From DATMNI01 sp035570275 (GTDB taxonomy: Bacteria; Acidobacteriota; Terriglobia; Bryobacterales; Bryobacteraceae), in contig DATMNI010000016.1 in assembly GCA_035570275.1 (NCBI GenBank), positions 1 through 26,748 on the forward strand: DNA of 26,748 nucleotides. Reading direction: 5' to 3'. The position numbers were made by a program, and so were the translations under genes. How positions within the stretch are numbered: position 1 is the first letter of the stretch; each line of letters begins with the position of its first letter. The notes under the pieces are model-generated. The model was not told the DNA's origin and ran no database searches. It was given only the letters and a program-made list of their open reading frames with translations. Positions 13,016 through 23,050 of the stretch are shown in pieces.

Positions 13016-15523
13016 TCACTCGTACCTCAGCGCCTCCATCGGGCTCACGCGCGACGCTTTTCTGGCCGGCACATATCCGGCCGCGATGGCCGTGGCCGTC
13101 AGCACCAGTACGGCGCCCGCCACCACCAGCGCATCGTAGGCCTTCACGCCGAACAACTGGCTCTGGGCGTACCGCGCCAGTCCCAGCGCCGCGGGGACGC
13201 CGGCGCCCAGGCCGATGCCCAAAATCCACGCCACTTCCCGCATCACCATGCCGCGGATGTTGACCGGCCCTGCGCCCATCGCCATGCGGATTCCAATTTC
13301 CCGCGTGCGCCGCGTCACCGAGTGCGCCATCACGCCGTACAGCCCCAGCATGGCCAGCGCCGTCGCCAGAATTGCGAAGGCCGCCGCCAGTTCCAGCACG
13401 CCGCGGTCGGTCTGGATGTTGTCGTCGATCTGCGCCTGCACCGTGCGCAGATGCTCAGCGGGCAAATCCGAGTCGATGGATTGCACCACCTTGCGAATCT
13501 GTGCCACCATCTGATCCGCCGGCAGCGCCGACCGGACATAAAAGTTCATAGTCCCCAGCCCGAACACCGTGTCCTGCCGCCAGGGGACGTAAAACAGGCG
13601 GGGCGGTTCCTGTTTGACGCCCGCGTAATGGCTATCTTTGGCCACGCCGACGATTTCGAATCGCGGCGCCTTCGGATCGTCGAACGCCACTTTGTGACCA
13701 ATCGGGTTCGACCCGCCGAAAAAGTGTTGGGCGAACTTCTGGTTGACAATCGCCACTCTGGACCCGGCCAAAGTATCGCGCTCCATAAACTCGCGGCCCG
13801 CCACCAAAGGAGTACCCAAGGTCGCGAAGTATCCGGGGCCCACTTCGTTGATGGACGTCCCCTGGTCGGCTTTGCTTTCGGGCACAGCGCCGTCCACGGT
13901 CACGCTGGTGTTCCAGTTGCCGCCGCCGATCAGCGTTACCAGCGACGCCGCCACGCTGCGCACGCCCGGAACGGCGCCCATTTCACGCTCCACCCGCTCC
14001 AACAGCGCGCGCCGTTGGGCTTCTTTATAATTGTTGCGCTCGGGCGAAATCCCGAACGCCAGCAGGTTCTCCGTCCTGATGCCCAGGTCGACGTGCACCA
14101 GATTCACCAGGCTCTTGAGAAACAAACCGGTGGGGATCAGCAGCACCGCCGAAAACATCACCTGCGCGCAGACCAGCAGGCGCCGCACGCGCGCTATGCC
14201 GTGGGTGGACGATACGTTGCCGGCCTCCTCACGCAGCGTGACGGCGAGCGAAGTGTGGGCCGCATCCAAAGCCGGGTAAAGCCCAAAGAGCAGGCCGGTG
14301 GCCACCGAAACCGCGCAGCCAAAGAGCAGGACCGGCCACTCCAGGTCCGCCGAAAGGAAATGGGTTGGCGATTCCCCGCCCGCCACGCCGGCCACCAGGA
14401 GTTGCACCGTCACGCGGCCCAGCAGGATGCCGGCGATGCCGCCGCCCAACGCCAGGAGTAACGCTTCGGTGAGCACCTGACCCATCACTTCGCCGCGGCT
14501 GGCACCCAAGGCCGCGCGGATGGCCAGTTCCCGGCGCTTCTGCGCGGCGCGCGCCAGCATCAGGTTGGCGGCGTTGGCCACTGCAATCAGCAGCACCAGG
14601 GCCGTGGACGCCATCAGAATCCACAGCGGCGTTCGGGCGCTCTCGCGCAGCGCGCTGTTTCCTTGCCGTCCGTCGGCCATGGCCAGCCGCGATTGTTGGA
14701 AGCGGCGGCGGTAATCGTCGTTGCCCTCGATGGTCTTCGCCTGGCGCTCCAGCAGCCCGGCGTAGGTGCTGTTGAGCGCCGCCGCGGCCTGTTGGCGGGT
14801 GGTCCCCGGCCGCAGGCGCGCCAGCAGGTACACCCAATAGTCGTTCAGGTTTTCGAGCGCGCCCCAGAAGGCGCCCAGCACCGGTTTGAACGTGATCGGC
14901 ACGAACGCGTCGGGCTCGGTTCCAAAGGTGGTGCCGGTGAAATTGCGCGGCGCAATGCCCACAATGGTGAAGACGTGGCCGTTGATGCGGAGCGCCTGGT
15001 TCAGCACGCCGAACTGGCCGCCCAGGCGGTCGTGCCAATAGCCCCAGCCCAGCACTGCCGCCGCGTTGCCGCCGCCCCGGTCGTCCTCGGGCGCCAGCAG
15101 ACGGCCCGCCAGGGGCGTCACTCCCAGCAGCGGAAAGTAGCCGCCCGAAACCGCCATCACGCTGCCGTTGACGGTCTGGTTGCCGAACCGCAGGTTCACC
15201 GGCAGCACGCGGAATCCGGCGACCCCCGCCACGCCTTCCGGCCGTTTCTCCAGTTCCCGCAGCGCCTGATAGCTAAAAACGAATTCGCCGTCGCCGGACG
15301 CGTCGGCTGCGACGCTGCCCTGCTTGAGATCGGCGGGCCATTTCAGCACCACCAGTTCCTCGGGCCGCACTACCGGCAGTGAGCGCAACAGCGTCTGATG
15401 CAGCAGCGAGAAGATGGCGGTGTTGGCGCCGATTCCCAAGCCAAGGGACACGATCACCACCAGACTCAGAAGCGGCGCCTTGCTCAGGCTGCGTAGGGCG
15501 AAACGGATTCGTGCCATCAGCAT
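13016..15523 (-). CDS. ADOP-type FtsX/MacB-like ABC permease
   Basis: This 835-aa membrane protein has the duplicated plan of the acidobacterial orphan permeases. An N-terminal helix (SLVVIVSLGLGIGANTAIFS) precedes a large periplasmic MacB_PCD domain (residues about 45-300) with SGGYFPLLGVTPLAGR and APRNFTGTTFG. Three FtsX helices follow (about 315-425). A second N-terminal-like helix comes next (VRRLLVCAQVMFSAVLLIPT), then a second periplasmic domain, then three FtsX helices ending in SPMEALRYE. Such permeases are MacB relatives encoded without an ATPase gene alongside, as here; transported substrates are unknown. An alternative start at 15517 drops two residues. No clear ribosome site is seen for either. 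Confidence 0.9.
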   Translation of the reverse strand: MLMARIRFALRSLSKAPLLSLVVIVSLGLGIGANTAIFSLLHQTLLRSLPVVRPEELVVLKWPADLKQGSVAADASGDGEFVFSYQALRELEKRPEGVAGVAGFRVLPVNLRFGNQTVNGSVMAVSGGYFPLLGVTPLAGRLLAPEDDRGGGNAAAVLGWGYWHDRLGGQFGVLNQALRINGHVFTIVGIAPRNFTGTTFGTEPDAFVPITFKPVLGAFWGALENLNDYWVYLLARLRPGTTRQQAAAALNSTYAGLLERQAKTIEGNDDYRRRFQQSRLAMADGRQGNSALRESARTPLWILMASTALVLLIAVANAANLMLARAAQKRRELAIRAALGASRGEVMGQVLTEALLLALGGGIAGILLGRVTVQLLVAGVAGGESPTHFLSADLEWPVLLFGCAVSVATGLLFGLYPALDAAHTSLAVTLREEAGNVSSTHGIARVRRLLVCAQVMFSAVLLIPTGLFLKSLVNLVHVDLGIRTENLLAFGISPERNNYKEAQRRALLERVEREMGAVPGVRSVAASLVTLIGGGNWNTSVTVDGAVPESKADQGTSINEVGPGYFATLGTPLVAGREFMERDTLAGSRVAIVNQKFAQHFFGGSNPIGHKVAFDDPKAPRFEIVGVAKDSHYAGVKQEPPRLFYVPWRQDTVFGLGTMNFYVRSALPADQMVAQIRKVVQSIDSDLPAEHLRTVQAQIDDNIQTDRGVLELAAAFAILATALAMLGLYGVMAHSVTRRTREIGIRMAMGAGPVNIRGMVMREVAWILGIGLGAGVPAALGLARYAQSQLFGVKAYDALVVAGAVLVLTATAIAAGYVPARKASRVSPMEALRYE

Positions 15524-15634
15524 TACATTCTACGCTGGGTTCACCCCTCCGCCTGGGCGTACTGTCTCCGTCCCCCGACGCCCGGCCTCTGGCCCCCAGC
15601 CTCCTACCCTAACTCCGCCTCCGAACCGGCCACT

Positions 15635-15655
15635 GGCGTCCGGCATCCGGCATCC
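15635..15655. repeat. Heptanucleotide repeat upstream of the atp operon
   Basis: Three 7-nt units, GGCGTCC, GGCATCC and GGCATCC, lie in the spacer between the divergent permease and atp genes, 6 nt before the predicted -35 box. It is the second heptanucleotide repeat in the window. Confidence 0.5.
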
Positions 15656-15661
15656 GTTCGG

Positions 15662-15691
15662 TTGACTGGCGTTTCGGCAGGATGTTACGCT
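15662..15691 (+). promoter_or_regulatory. Candidate atp operon promoter
   Basis: TTGACT (15662-15667) is followed after 18 nt by TACGCT (15686-15691). The -35 is good (5/6) and the -10 mediocre (3/6). It is the best sigma70-like pair in the 211-nt gap before the first b subunit, giving a leader of about 35-40 nt. Confidence 0.4.
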
Positions 15692-15734
15692 GTTCCTCTA
15701 GTAAGACTTCGAACGGGGCTCACCTTTCAAAATC

Positions 15735-16184
15735 ATGGATTCTACGTTGCACGCCTTAGGCGGGATACTGCTGCGAGCGGTGCCTACATTCTTGCTTGTG
15801 ATCGTGCTGCACTTCTATTTGAAATTCATTTTCTTCAAGCCGCTGGAGAAAGTGCTGCACCAGCGCTACGAGGCTACCGAAGGCGCGCGCAAGCTGGCCG
15901 AACAGAGCCTGCAGCGGGCGGCGGAAAAGACCGCGCAATACGAAGCCGCGATGCGGGCCGCCAGGGCCGAAATTTACCAGTCGCAGCAGCAGTTGCACAA
16001 GCAGTTGCAGGAGAACGAGACCGCGGCAGCGCTGGCGGCGCGGCAGCGGGCCGACGCCGCGGTTCAGGAGGCCAAGGGCGAGCTTTCCAAAGATGTGGCG
16101 GCTGCCATGGCTAGCCTGGCGGCGGACAGCGACTCGCTGGCGGACCAGATCGCGGAATCCATTCTGCGGCGGAGCGCGGCATGA
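15735..16184 (+). CDS. atpF: ATP synthase F0 subunit b (first copy)
   Basis: This 149-aa protein has the b-subunit plan: one N-terminal membrane helix (LLRAVPTFLLVIVLHFYLKFIFF), then a long charged helical stalk (PLEKVLHQRYEATEGARKLA onward) that would dimerise and hold the F1 head through delta. It starts the operon and overlaps the next gene, a second b-type subunit, by ATGA, so a b/b' heterodimer is likely. Genes for subunits a and c are not upstream: the neighbour is a divergent permease. No strong Shine-Dalgarno sequence is visible before the ATG at 15735. Confidence 0.88.
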   Translation: MDSTLHALGGILLRAVPTFLLVIVLHFYLKFIFFKPLEKVLHQRYEATEGARKLAEQSLQRAAEKTAQYEAAMRAARAEIYQSQQQLHKQLQENETAAALAARQRADAAVQEAKGELSKDVAAAMASLAADSDSLADQIAESILRRSAA

Positions 16185-16876
16185 GGCCATCCGGTGGGTG
16201 TGGATCATCTGGGCGTCGATCATCGGGGTGTCGATCAAGGTTCGCCCTGCTGCTGATGCTCTGTTGGGCCGCGTGGGCGCCCGCGGCGTTTTCCCAGGTT
16301 TCCGAAAAGGCCCCGGAAAATGCCACGGAAAAAGCCGCTGAAAAACCCGAGAGTTTCGCCGAAAAGTATGAGCTGGAACTGAAGTGGGTCAACTTCCTGC
16401 TGCTGGCCGGTGTGTTGGGCTACATGATCGGCAAGAATGCCCCTGCCTTCTTCGCGGCGCGGTCCAGCAGCATTCGCAAAGACCTGGACGAATCGGAGCG
16501 GATGCGCAAAGACGCCGAGGCGCGGGCGGCGGCAGTGGAAGCCCGGTTGGCCGACTTGGGAAACGAAATTGCCGCGTTGCGCGGCCGGTCGCAGGCTCAA
16601 GCGCAGGCTGAGAACGAGCGCATGTCCCGGCATACGGCGGCGGAAATTGCCAGGATCCAGGCCCACGCCGAGCAGGAAATCGCGTCGGCAGGCAAGGCCG
16701 CGCGCATGGAATTGAAACGGTACTGCGCACAACTGGCGGTTGAGTTGGCGGAGAAAAAGATCCGCGACCGCATGACGCCGGAAACGCAAAACGGGCTGGT
16801 ACGGAGTTTTGTGCGCGATCTGACGGCCGATCAGACTCCCGATCCCACGCGCGATCACACGCGCGATCACAAATGA
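16181..16876 (+). CDS. atpF: ATP synthase F0 subunit b (second copy) with N-terminal extension
   Basis: The b-subunit body runs from about residue 65: KWVNFLLLAGVLGYMIGKNA is the membrane helix and FFAARSSSIRKDLDESERMR begins the stalk. Ahead of it are about 64 extra residues: an Arg/Ser/Gly repeat (three 15-nt units), a signal-peptide-like stretch (FALLLMLCWAAWAPAAFSQ), and four EKAP-type repeats. The C-terminus is again repetitive (DLTA, DQTP, DPTR, DHTR, DHK). Total length is 231 aa against about 160 for a plain b subunit. The ATG overlaps the previous stop (ATGA), and its own stop overlaps atpH the same way. The extension suggests a first hydrophobic segment that is cleaved or acts as a second membrane helix. 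Confidence 0.87.
   Translation: MRPSGGCGSSGRRSSGCRSRFALLLMLCWAAWAPAAFSQVSEKAPENATEKAAEKPESFAEKYELELKWVNFLLLAGVLGYMIGKNAPAFFAARSSSIRKDLDESERMRKDAEARAAAVEARLADLGNEIAALRGRSQAQAQAENERMSRHTAAEIARIQAHAEQEIASAGKAARMELKRYCAQLAVELAEKKIRDRMTPETQNGLVRSFVRDLTADQTPDPTRDHTRDHK
16200..16244 (+). repeat. 15-nt tandem repeat at the b/b subunit junction
   Basis: Three units, GTGGATCATCTGGGC, GTCGATCATCGGGGT and GTCGATCAAGGTTCG, begin 19 nt after the overlapping start of the second b gene. They encode the Arg/Ser/Gly-rich N-terminus (CGSSG, RRSSG, CRSR). The third unit is partly diverged. Confidence 0.75.
16304..16351 (+). repeat. 12-nt tandem repeat after the second b signal-like segment
   Basis: Four 12-nt units of the GAAAA(N)GCC type encode EKAP, ENAT, EKAA and EKPE, between the signal-like segment and the membrane helix of the second b subunit. 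It is the same architecture as in thuA: signal peptide, then a 4 x 12 nt spacer. Confidence 0.8.
16817..16876 (+). repeat. GATC-phased 12-nt repeat at the 3' end of the second b gene
   Basis: Five consecutive 12-nt units each begin with GATC: GATCTGACGGCC, GATCAGACTCCC, GATCCCACGCGC, GATCACACGCGC and GATCACAAATGA. They encode DLTA, DQTP, DPTR, DHTR and DHK-stop. The last unit contains the ATGA stop-start overlap with atpH, so the array reaches the exact gene boundary. Confidence 0.85.
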
Positions 16877-17424
16877 CACTCTCTGCCGTAGCCACGCGAT
16901 ACGCCAACGCGCTCGCCGATGTTGTCACCGCGGGCGATTCGCCGCTGCGTCCGGAAGCGGCGGTCGCCGAACTGCGCGCTTTCGAGGCGGCGTTCCAATC
17001 ATCCGCGGAGTTGCAGAACGCGCTGATTTCGCCCGCGGTGCCAGGCAACCGCAAGCGAACGGTGGTGGGCCGCATCGCCGACGCGCTGGAGATCTCGCGA
17101 GTTTCGCGGAATTTTCTGTATGTGCTGATCGATCATCGCCGGACCGGTTCGCTAGCCGAGATTATCCGCAGTTTTGAACTGATCGTGGATGCGCGTCTGG
17201 GCTTCGCCCATGCGGATGTGACCTCGGCCAGCGAGTTGGGGCAACCGCAGCGCGCCGCCTTGAACCAGGAGTTGGAGCGGCTCACCGGCAAGCGCCTGCG
17301 CATGAACTATGCGGTGGACCAATCGCTGATCGGCGGGGCGATCGCGAGAATCGGCTCCACGGTGTACGACGGCTCGGTGCGCGGCCAGTTGTCGTCGATG
17401 GGGCGCCGCCTTGCGGAAAGTTAA
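16873..17424 (+). CDS. atpH: ATP synthase F1 subunit delta
   Basis: Delta links the top of the F1 head to the b stalk. The 183-aa frame shows the family pattern: an N-terminal helical domain (VATRYANALADVVTAG, FEAAFQSSAELQNALISPAV, SRVSRNFLYVLIDHRRTGSL) and the conserved C-terminal part (GFAHADVTSASELG, LTGKRLRMNYAVDQSLIGGAIARIGSTVYDGSVRGQL). Length is normal. It starts in an ATGA overlap with the upstream b gene. Its last codons, GCGGAAAGTTAA, are the founding unit of the 16-bp repeat that fills the gap to atpA. Confidence 0.92.
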   Translation: MTLSAVATRYANALADVVTAGDSPLRPEAAVAELRAFEAAFQSSAELQNALISPAVPGNRKRTVVGRIADALEISRVSRNFLYVLIDHRRTGSLAEIIRSFELIVDARLGFAHADVTSASELGQPQRAALNQELERLTGKRLRMNYAVDQSLIGGAIARIGSTVYDGSVRGQLSSMGRRLAES

Positions 17425-17472
17425 CGGCGCGGAAAGTTAAAGACGCCGAAAGTTAACGGCGCGGAAAGTTAA
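17413..17472 (+). repeat. 16-bp tandem repeat spanning the atpH stop
   Basis: GCGGAAAGTTAA occurs at 17413, 17429, 17445 (one change) and 17461, each 16 bp from the last. The first copy is the coding end of atpH (Ala-Glu-Ser-stop); the rest are noncoding. Each copy carries GTTAA. The atpA ribosome site (GGGAAGGA, 17480-17487) lies just outside the array. Confidence 0.9.
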
Positions 17473-17490
17473 TCGTTACGGGAAGGAATT

Positions 17491-19010
<1,520 letters not shown>

Positions 19011-19029
<19 letters not shown>

Positions 19030-19065
19030 CCTGGTAACAGCTAATGCCTAGCCTGGAAAGACCTA

Positions 19066-19076
<11 letters not shown>
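19011..19076 (+). repeat. 22-bp tandem repeat triplicating the atpG start region
   Basis: Three 22-bp units start at 19011, 19033 and 19055. Each contains CTAATGCCTAG, with an ATG at 19022, 19044 and 19066, all followed by CCTAG(C/T)CTG (Met-Pro-Ser-Leu). Only the third is the real atpG start. The first two open nine-codon frames (19022-19051, MPSLVTANA; 19044-19073, MPSLERPNA). Unit 3 carries GGAAAG before its ATG where units 1 and 2 have GGTAAC, so only unit 3 has a Shine-Dalgarno-like site. Confidence 0.92.
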
Positions 19077-19926
<850 letters not shown>

Positions 19927-19930
19927 AAGA

Positions 19931-20000
19931 TGTGGGGCAGACGATCGGTTTTCGTCGTCTGCCAGCTTGGCAGACCACAAGAAACGATGGTCTGCTCCAC
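19931..20000 (+). repeat. 69-bp nested palindrome before atpD; interspersed repeat copy 3
   Basis: The outer arms GTGGGGCAGAC (19932-19942) and GTCTGCTCCAC (19990-20000) pair with one G-T wobble around a centre at 19966. The inner hairpin is TCTGCCA-gct-TGGCAGA (19958-19974). Each half also folds alone: GCAGACGA with TCGTCTGC (19938-19962), and GCAGACCA with TGGTCTGC (19970-19995). The inner hairpin excludes the two side hairpins. The element starts with the TGTGGGGCAG of the other two copies. It sits between atpG and atpD, ending 12 nt before the atpD start. Confidence 0.8.
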
Positions 20001-20012
20001 TGAGAGGATATT

Positions 20013-21467
20013 ATGGCAAACACAACCGCAGCAGCAGTAGTGGGTAAGGTAGTCCAGGTGTCCGGGCCGGCCGTGGACTGCGAGTTTCCGGAGGGCCAGA
20101 TCCCGCTGGTGTACACGGCCATCCGCGTGACCAGCGAGGGGTTCGATGTACCCCAGCCGATCGACATTATCTGTGAAGTGCAGCAGCATATCGGTGAAGG
20201 CCGCGTGCGCACCATCGCGTTGCAGCCCACCGAAGGCCTGGTGCGCGGCATGCAGGCCATCAGCTTCGGCCATCCCGTGGAAGTGCCTGTGGGGCCGGAA
20301 ACGCTGGGCCGCGTGCTCAACGTGATCGGCCAGCCAGTGGACGAGATGGGACCCGTGAACGCCAAGAAGTTCTACCCTATTCACCGCCCGGCGCCATCGT
20401 TCGAAGACCAGTCGACGCGCCTGGAAATGTTCGAAACCGGCATCAAGGTGGTGGATCTGCTGGAGCCTTACCTGCGCGGCGGCAAGATCGGCCTGTTCGG
20501 CGGCGCCGGCGTGGGCAAGACCGTTATCATCATGGAGTTGATTAACAACATCGCCATGAAGCACGGCGGCGTTTCGGTGTTCGCGGGAGTAGGCGAGCGC
20601 ACGCGCGAGGGCAACGACCTCTGGCTGGAAATGCAGGAATCGGGCGTGATCGATCCCAAGGATTTCACCAAGTCAAAGTGCGCGCTGATCTACGGCCAGA
20701 TGACCGAGCCCCCCGGAGCCCGCCTGCGCGTGGGTCTGACCGGCCTGACCGTGGCCGAGTATTTCCGCGACGAGGAAAAGCAGGATGTGCTGCTCTTCAT
20801 CGACAACATTTTCCGCTTCACCCAGGCCGGTTCCGAAGTGTCGGCGCTGTTGGGCCGCATGCCTTCCGCCGTGGGATACCAACCCAATCTCGCCACCGAA
20901 ATGGGCGAGTTGCAGGAGCGCATCACCTCTACCAAGAACGGCTCCATCACGTCGGTGCAGGCCATCTACGTGCCTGCCGACGATTACACGGACCCGGCGC
21001 CGGCCACGGCTTTCGCGCATCTGGACGCCACCACCAACCTCTCGCGCGACATCGCGTCGCTGGGCATCTACCCGGCGGTAGACCCGCTGGCCTCCACCTC
21101 GCGCATTCTTGATCCGAACATTGTGGGGCAGGAGCACTACGCGACGGCGCAGGCCGTGAAGGGCACGCTGCAACGATACAAGGACCTGCAGGACATTATC
21201 GCCATCCTGGGCATCGACGAGCTTTCCGACGAGGATAAACTCACGGTGTCGCGCGCGCGCAAGATCCAGAGGTTCCTCTCGCAGCCCTTCCACGTGGCCG
21301 AGCAGTTTACCGGGTTCAAGGGCAAATATGTGAAGCTGGCCGACTCTATCAAGGGCTTCCGCGAAATCGTGGACGGCAAGCACGACGATGTGCCGGAGCA
21401 GGCATTCTATATGCAGGGCACCATCGAGGAAGTGCTGGAGAAGGCCGCAGCCCTGAATAAGGCCTGA
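20013..21467 (+). CDS. atpD: ATP synthase F1 subunit beta
   Basis: Beta carries the catalytic sites. The 484-aa chain is full length. The N-terminal barrel begins at GKVVQVSGPAVDCEF. Walker A is GGAGVGKT (163-170). GVGERTREGNDL contains the catalytic Glu, Walker B is DVLLFIDNIFRF, and SALLGRMPSAVGYQPNLATE follows. The DELSDEDKL helix-turn region, equivalent to DELSEEDK, is also present. GAGAGGA lies 4-5 nt before the ATG, immediately after the nested palindrome, so the hairpin state could affect access to this site. Confidence 0.97.
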   Translation: MANTTAAAVVGKVVQVSGPAVDCEFPEGQIPLVYTAIRVTSEGFDVPQPIDIICEVQQHIGEGRVRTIALQPTEGLVRGMQAISFGHPVEVPVGPETLGRVLNVIGQPVDEMGPVNAKKFYPIHRPAPSFEDQSTRLEMFETGIKVVDLLEPYLRGGKIGLFGGAGVGKTVIIMELINNIAMKHGGVSVFAGVGERTREGNDLWLEMQESGVIDPKDFTKSKCALIYGQMTEPPGARLRVGLTGLTVAEYFRDEEKQDVLLFIDNIFRFTQAGSEVSALLGRMPSAVGYQPNLATEMGELQERITSTKNGSITSVQAIYVPADDYTDPAPATAFAHLDATTNLSRDIASLGIYPAVDPLASTSRILDPNIVGQEHYATAQAVKGTLQRYKDLQDIIAILGIDELSDEDKLTVSRARKIQRFLSQPFHVAEQFTGFKGKYVKLADSIKGFREIVDGKHDDVPEQAFYMQGTIEEVLEKAAALNKA

Positions 21468-21468
21468 C

Positions 21469-21496
21469 CATCCCGAGACGAACATCCTGAGACAAA
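21469..21496 (+). repeat. 14-bp tandem repeat between atpD and atpC
   Basis: Two 14-bp units, CATCCCGAGACGAA and CATCCTGAGACAAA, fill almost the whole gap, and a third CAT supplies the atpC start context (CATG). The start codon therefore lies at the position where a next unit would begin. Confidence 0.75.
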
Positions 21497-21497
21497 C

Positions 21498-21902
21498 ATG
21501 GCGGACACTTTCGAACTCGAAATCGCGACGCCGGAGCGCCAGTTGCTTCGGGAGGATGTGACCGAGGCGCAGATCCCGGGCAAGGACGGCTTTCTGGGGA
21601 TTCTGCCCGGCCATGCGCCGCTGCTGGGTCTGCTGGGGTTCGGCGCGTTGAGCTACGTGGCAGGTGGCCGCAGGCGTTTTATGGCGATCCACGGCGGTTT
21701 TCTGGAAGTGCTGTCCGACCATGTGAAGGTCCTGGCGGACTTGGCCGAGCGGGCTGAGGAGATCGACCTGGAACGCGCCAAAAGGGCGTTCGAGCGCGGG
21801 CAGGCGGAGAGCATCAATCCCTCGCTGGGCGTGGATCCGGCGGATGCCCTGGCCGCCATGCTGCGGGCGCAGGCGCGTGTGGCGGCGGCGGAACAGAAGT
21901 AG
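21498..21902 (+). CDS. atpC: ATP synthase F1 subunit epsilon
   Basis: Epsilon couples the shaft to the c-ring and can inhibit ATP hydrolysis. The 134-aa chain has the N-terminal beta-sandwich (FELEIATPERQLLREDVTEA, IPGKDGFLGILPGHAPLLGL, FMAIHGGFLEVLSDHVKVLA) and the C-terminal helical hairpin (EEIDLERAKRAFERG and DALAAMLRAQARVAAAEQK). Length is typical. It closes the operon; there is no clear terminator after it. Confidence 0.94.
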   Translation: MADTFELEIATPERQLLREDVTEAQIPGKDGFLGILPGHAPLLGLLGFGALSYVAGGRRRFMAIHGGFLEVLSDHVKVLADLAERAEEIDLERAKRAFERGQAESINPSLGVDPADALAAMLRAQARVAAAEQK

Positions 21903-21960
21903 CGCCAATGCTGTTCTCGTTAGAGTTGACGCACTGCCGCTAGCGTCTTTAGGAGATTTA

Positions 21961-22968
21961 ATGTCAGAGTGGACGTCCAAAGAAGTCCGTCTAAAATCGC
22001 GTCCCTCGGGCCTCCCTCAAGAGGCGGATTTCGAGGTTGCGGCTGTCGCCTTAGCCCAGCCTGACGACGGTGAGGTGGTGGTCCGCAATCTATGGATGTC
22101 GGTGGACCCGTATATGCGCGGGCGAATGACAGAGCGCAAGAGCTACATCCCGCCGTTCCAAGTCGGTAAACCGCTTGAAGGCGGCGCCGTTGGTCAAATC
22201 GTCGAATCGAAGTCGCCGGACCTCGCCGTCGGCCAATTCGTAATCAGCATGTTTGGCTGGCGCGAAATGGCAGTTGGAAAGGCCGGCGCCTTTCAGAAAA
22301 TCGACCCTTCGCTTGGACCGATTGAGGCTTACCTGGGGGTCTTGGGAATGCCCGGTCTGACCGCCTATACAGGACTGGTTAGGATCGCTCAGCTTAAGGA
22401 TGGAGACGCCGTCTTCGTCTCGGCCGCGGCGGGCGCGGTTGGCTCCGTGGCATGCCAGATTGCCAAGGCCCGCGGTTGTTACGTAGTGGGCAGCGCCGGG
22501 TCCGATGAGAATTGCCGATGGCTGACGGACGCCGCGGGCGTTGACCAGGCGATTAATTACAAGACCAGCGGCAACCTGGATCGGGCGGTGGGCGATGCAT
22601 TCCCAAAGGGCATCGATGTTTATTTCGATAACGTCGGGTGCACCCACCTCGAAGCCGCCCTCAACCATATGAACCCGTTCGGACGGATAGCACTTTGCGG
22701 CATGATTGAGCAGTACAACAACACAGCACCAGGCCCGGCGCCGTCCAACCTGGCTCAGGCAGTTGTCAAGAGTCTCAGGCTGCAGGGCTTTATCGTTTCG
22801 AACCACTACGATCTGTTGCCGCAGTACCTTTCTGAGGTGGCGCCCTCGGTCAAGGCCGGTAAGCTCAAGTGGCAGGTGACCGTCGAGGAGGGGATCGAGA
22901 ATGCGCCAAGGGCAATGCTGAGGCTTTTCGTAGGGAACAAAGCCGGAAAGATGCTGGTTCGGCTGTAG
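21961..22968 (+). CDS. MDR-family NADPH-dependent oxidoreductase (prostaglandin/leukotriene reductase type)
   Basis: Zinc-free medium-chain reductases of this group reduce alpha,beta-unsaturated carbonyls with NADPH. The 335-aa chain shows the family signature: LWMSVDPYMRGRM near residue 50, GMPGLTAYTGL, the dinucleotide-binding loop VSAAAGAVGSVACQIAK, the VVGSAGSDEN strand end, GIDVYFDNVGC and FGRIALCGMIEQYN. No zinc-ligand cysteine cluster is present, as expected. AGGAGA lies 5 nt before the ATG at 21961; the frame stays open further upstream but without family-like sequence. It lies 58 nt after atpC on the same strand and may be partly read through from the atp operon. Confidence 0.9.
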   Translation: MSEWTSKEVRLKSRPSGLPQEADFEVAAVALAQPDDGEVVVRNLWMSVDPYMRGRMTERKSYIPPFQVGKPLEGGAVGQIVESKSPDLAVGQFVISMFGWREMAVGKAGAFQKIDPSLGPIEAYLGVLGMPGLTAYTGLVRIAQLKDGDAVFVSAAAGAVGSVACQIAKARGCYVVGSAGSDENCRWLTDAAGVDQAINYKTSGNLDRAVGDAFPKGIDVYFDNVGCTHLEAALNHMNPFGRIALCGMIEQYNNTAPGPAPSNLAQAVVKSLRLQGFIVSNHYDLLPQYLSEVAPSVKAGKLKWQVTVEEGIENAPRAMLRLFVGNKAGKMLVRL

Positions 22969-23050
22969 CCTTGCTTTTCAGGTTTGCGGCGAACGAACTT
23001 GCGCACGCCTGCCGTGGAGGCGCGACGGCGTATCGAGGAATCACTGAGCC

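Noticed and set aside
13322..14461. 379-aa plus-strand frame
   Set aside because: Antisense to the ADOP permease; His/Gln/Arg-rich shadow composition.
21925..21953. TTGACG-17-TTAGGA as a promoter for the MDR gene
   Set aside because: The -10 is poor and overlaps the ribosome site, leaving no room for a leader. The GACGC/GCGTC hairpin there is also too weak to call a terminator.
20673..21980. 435-aa minus-strand frame
   Set aside because: Antisense to atpD and atpC, whose identity is certain.
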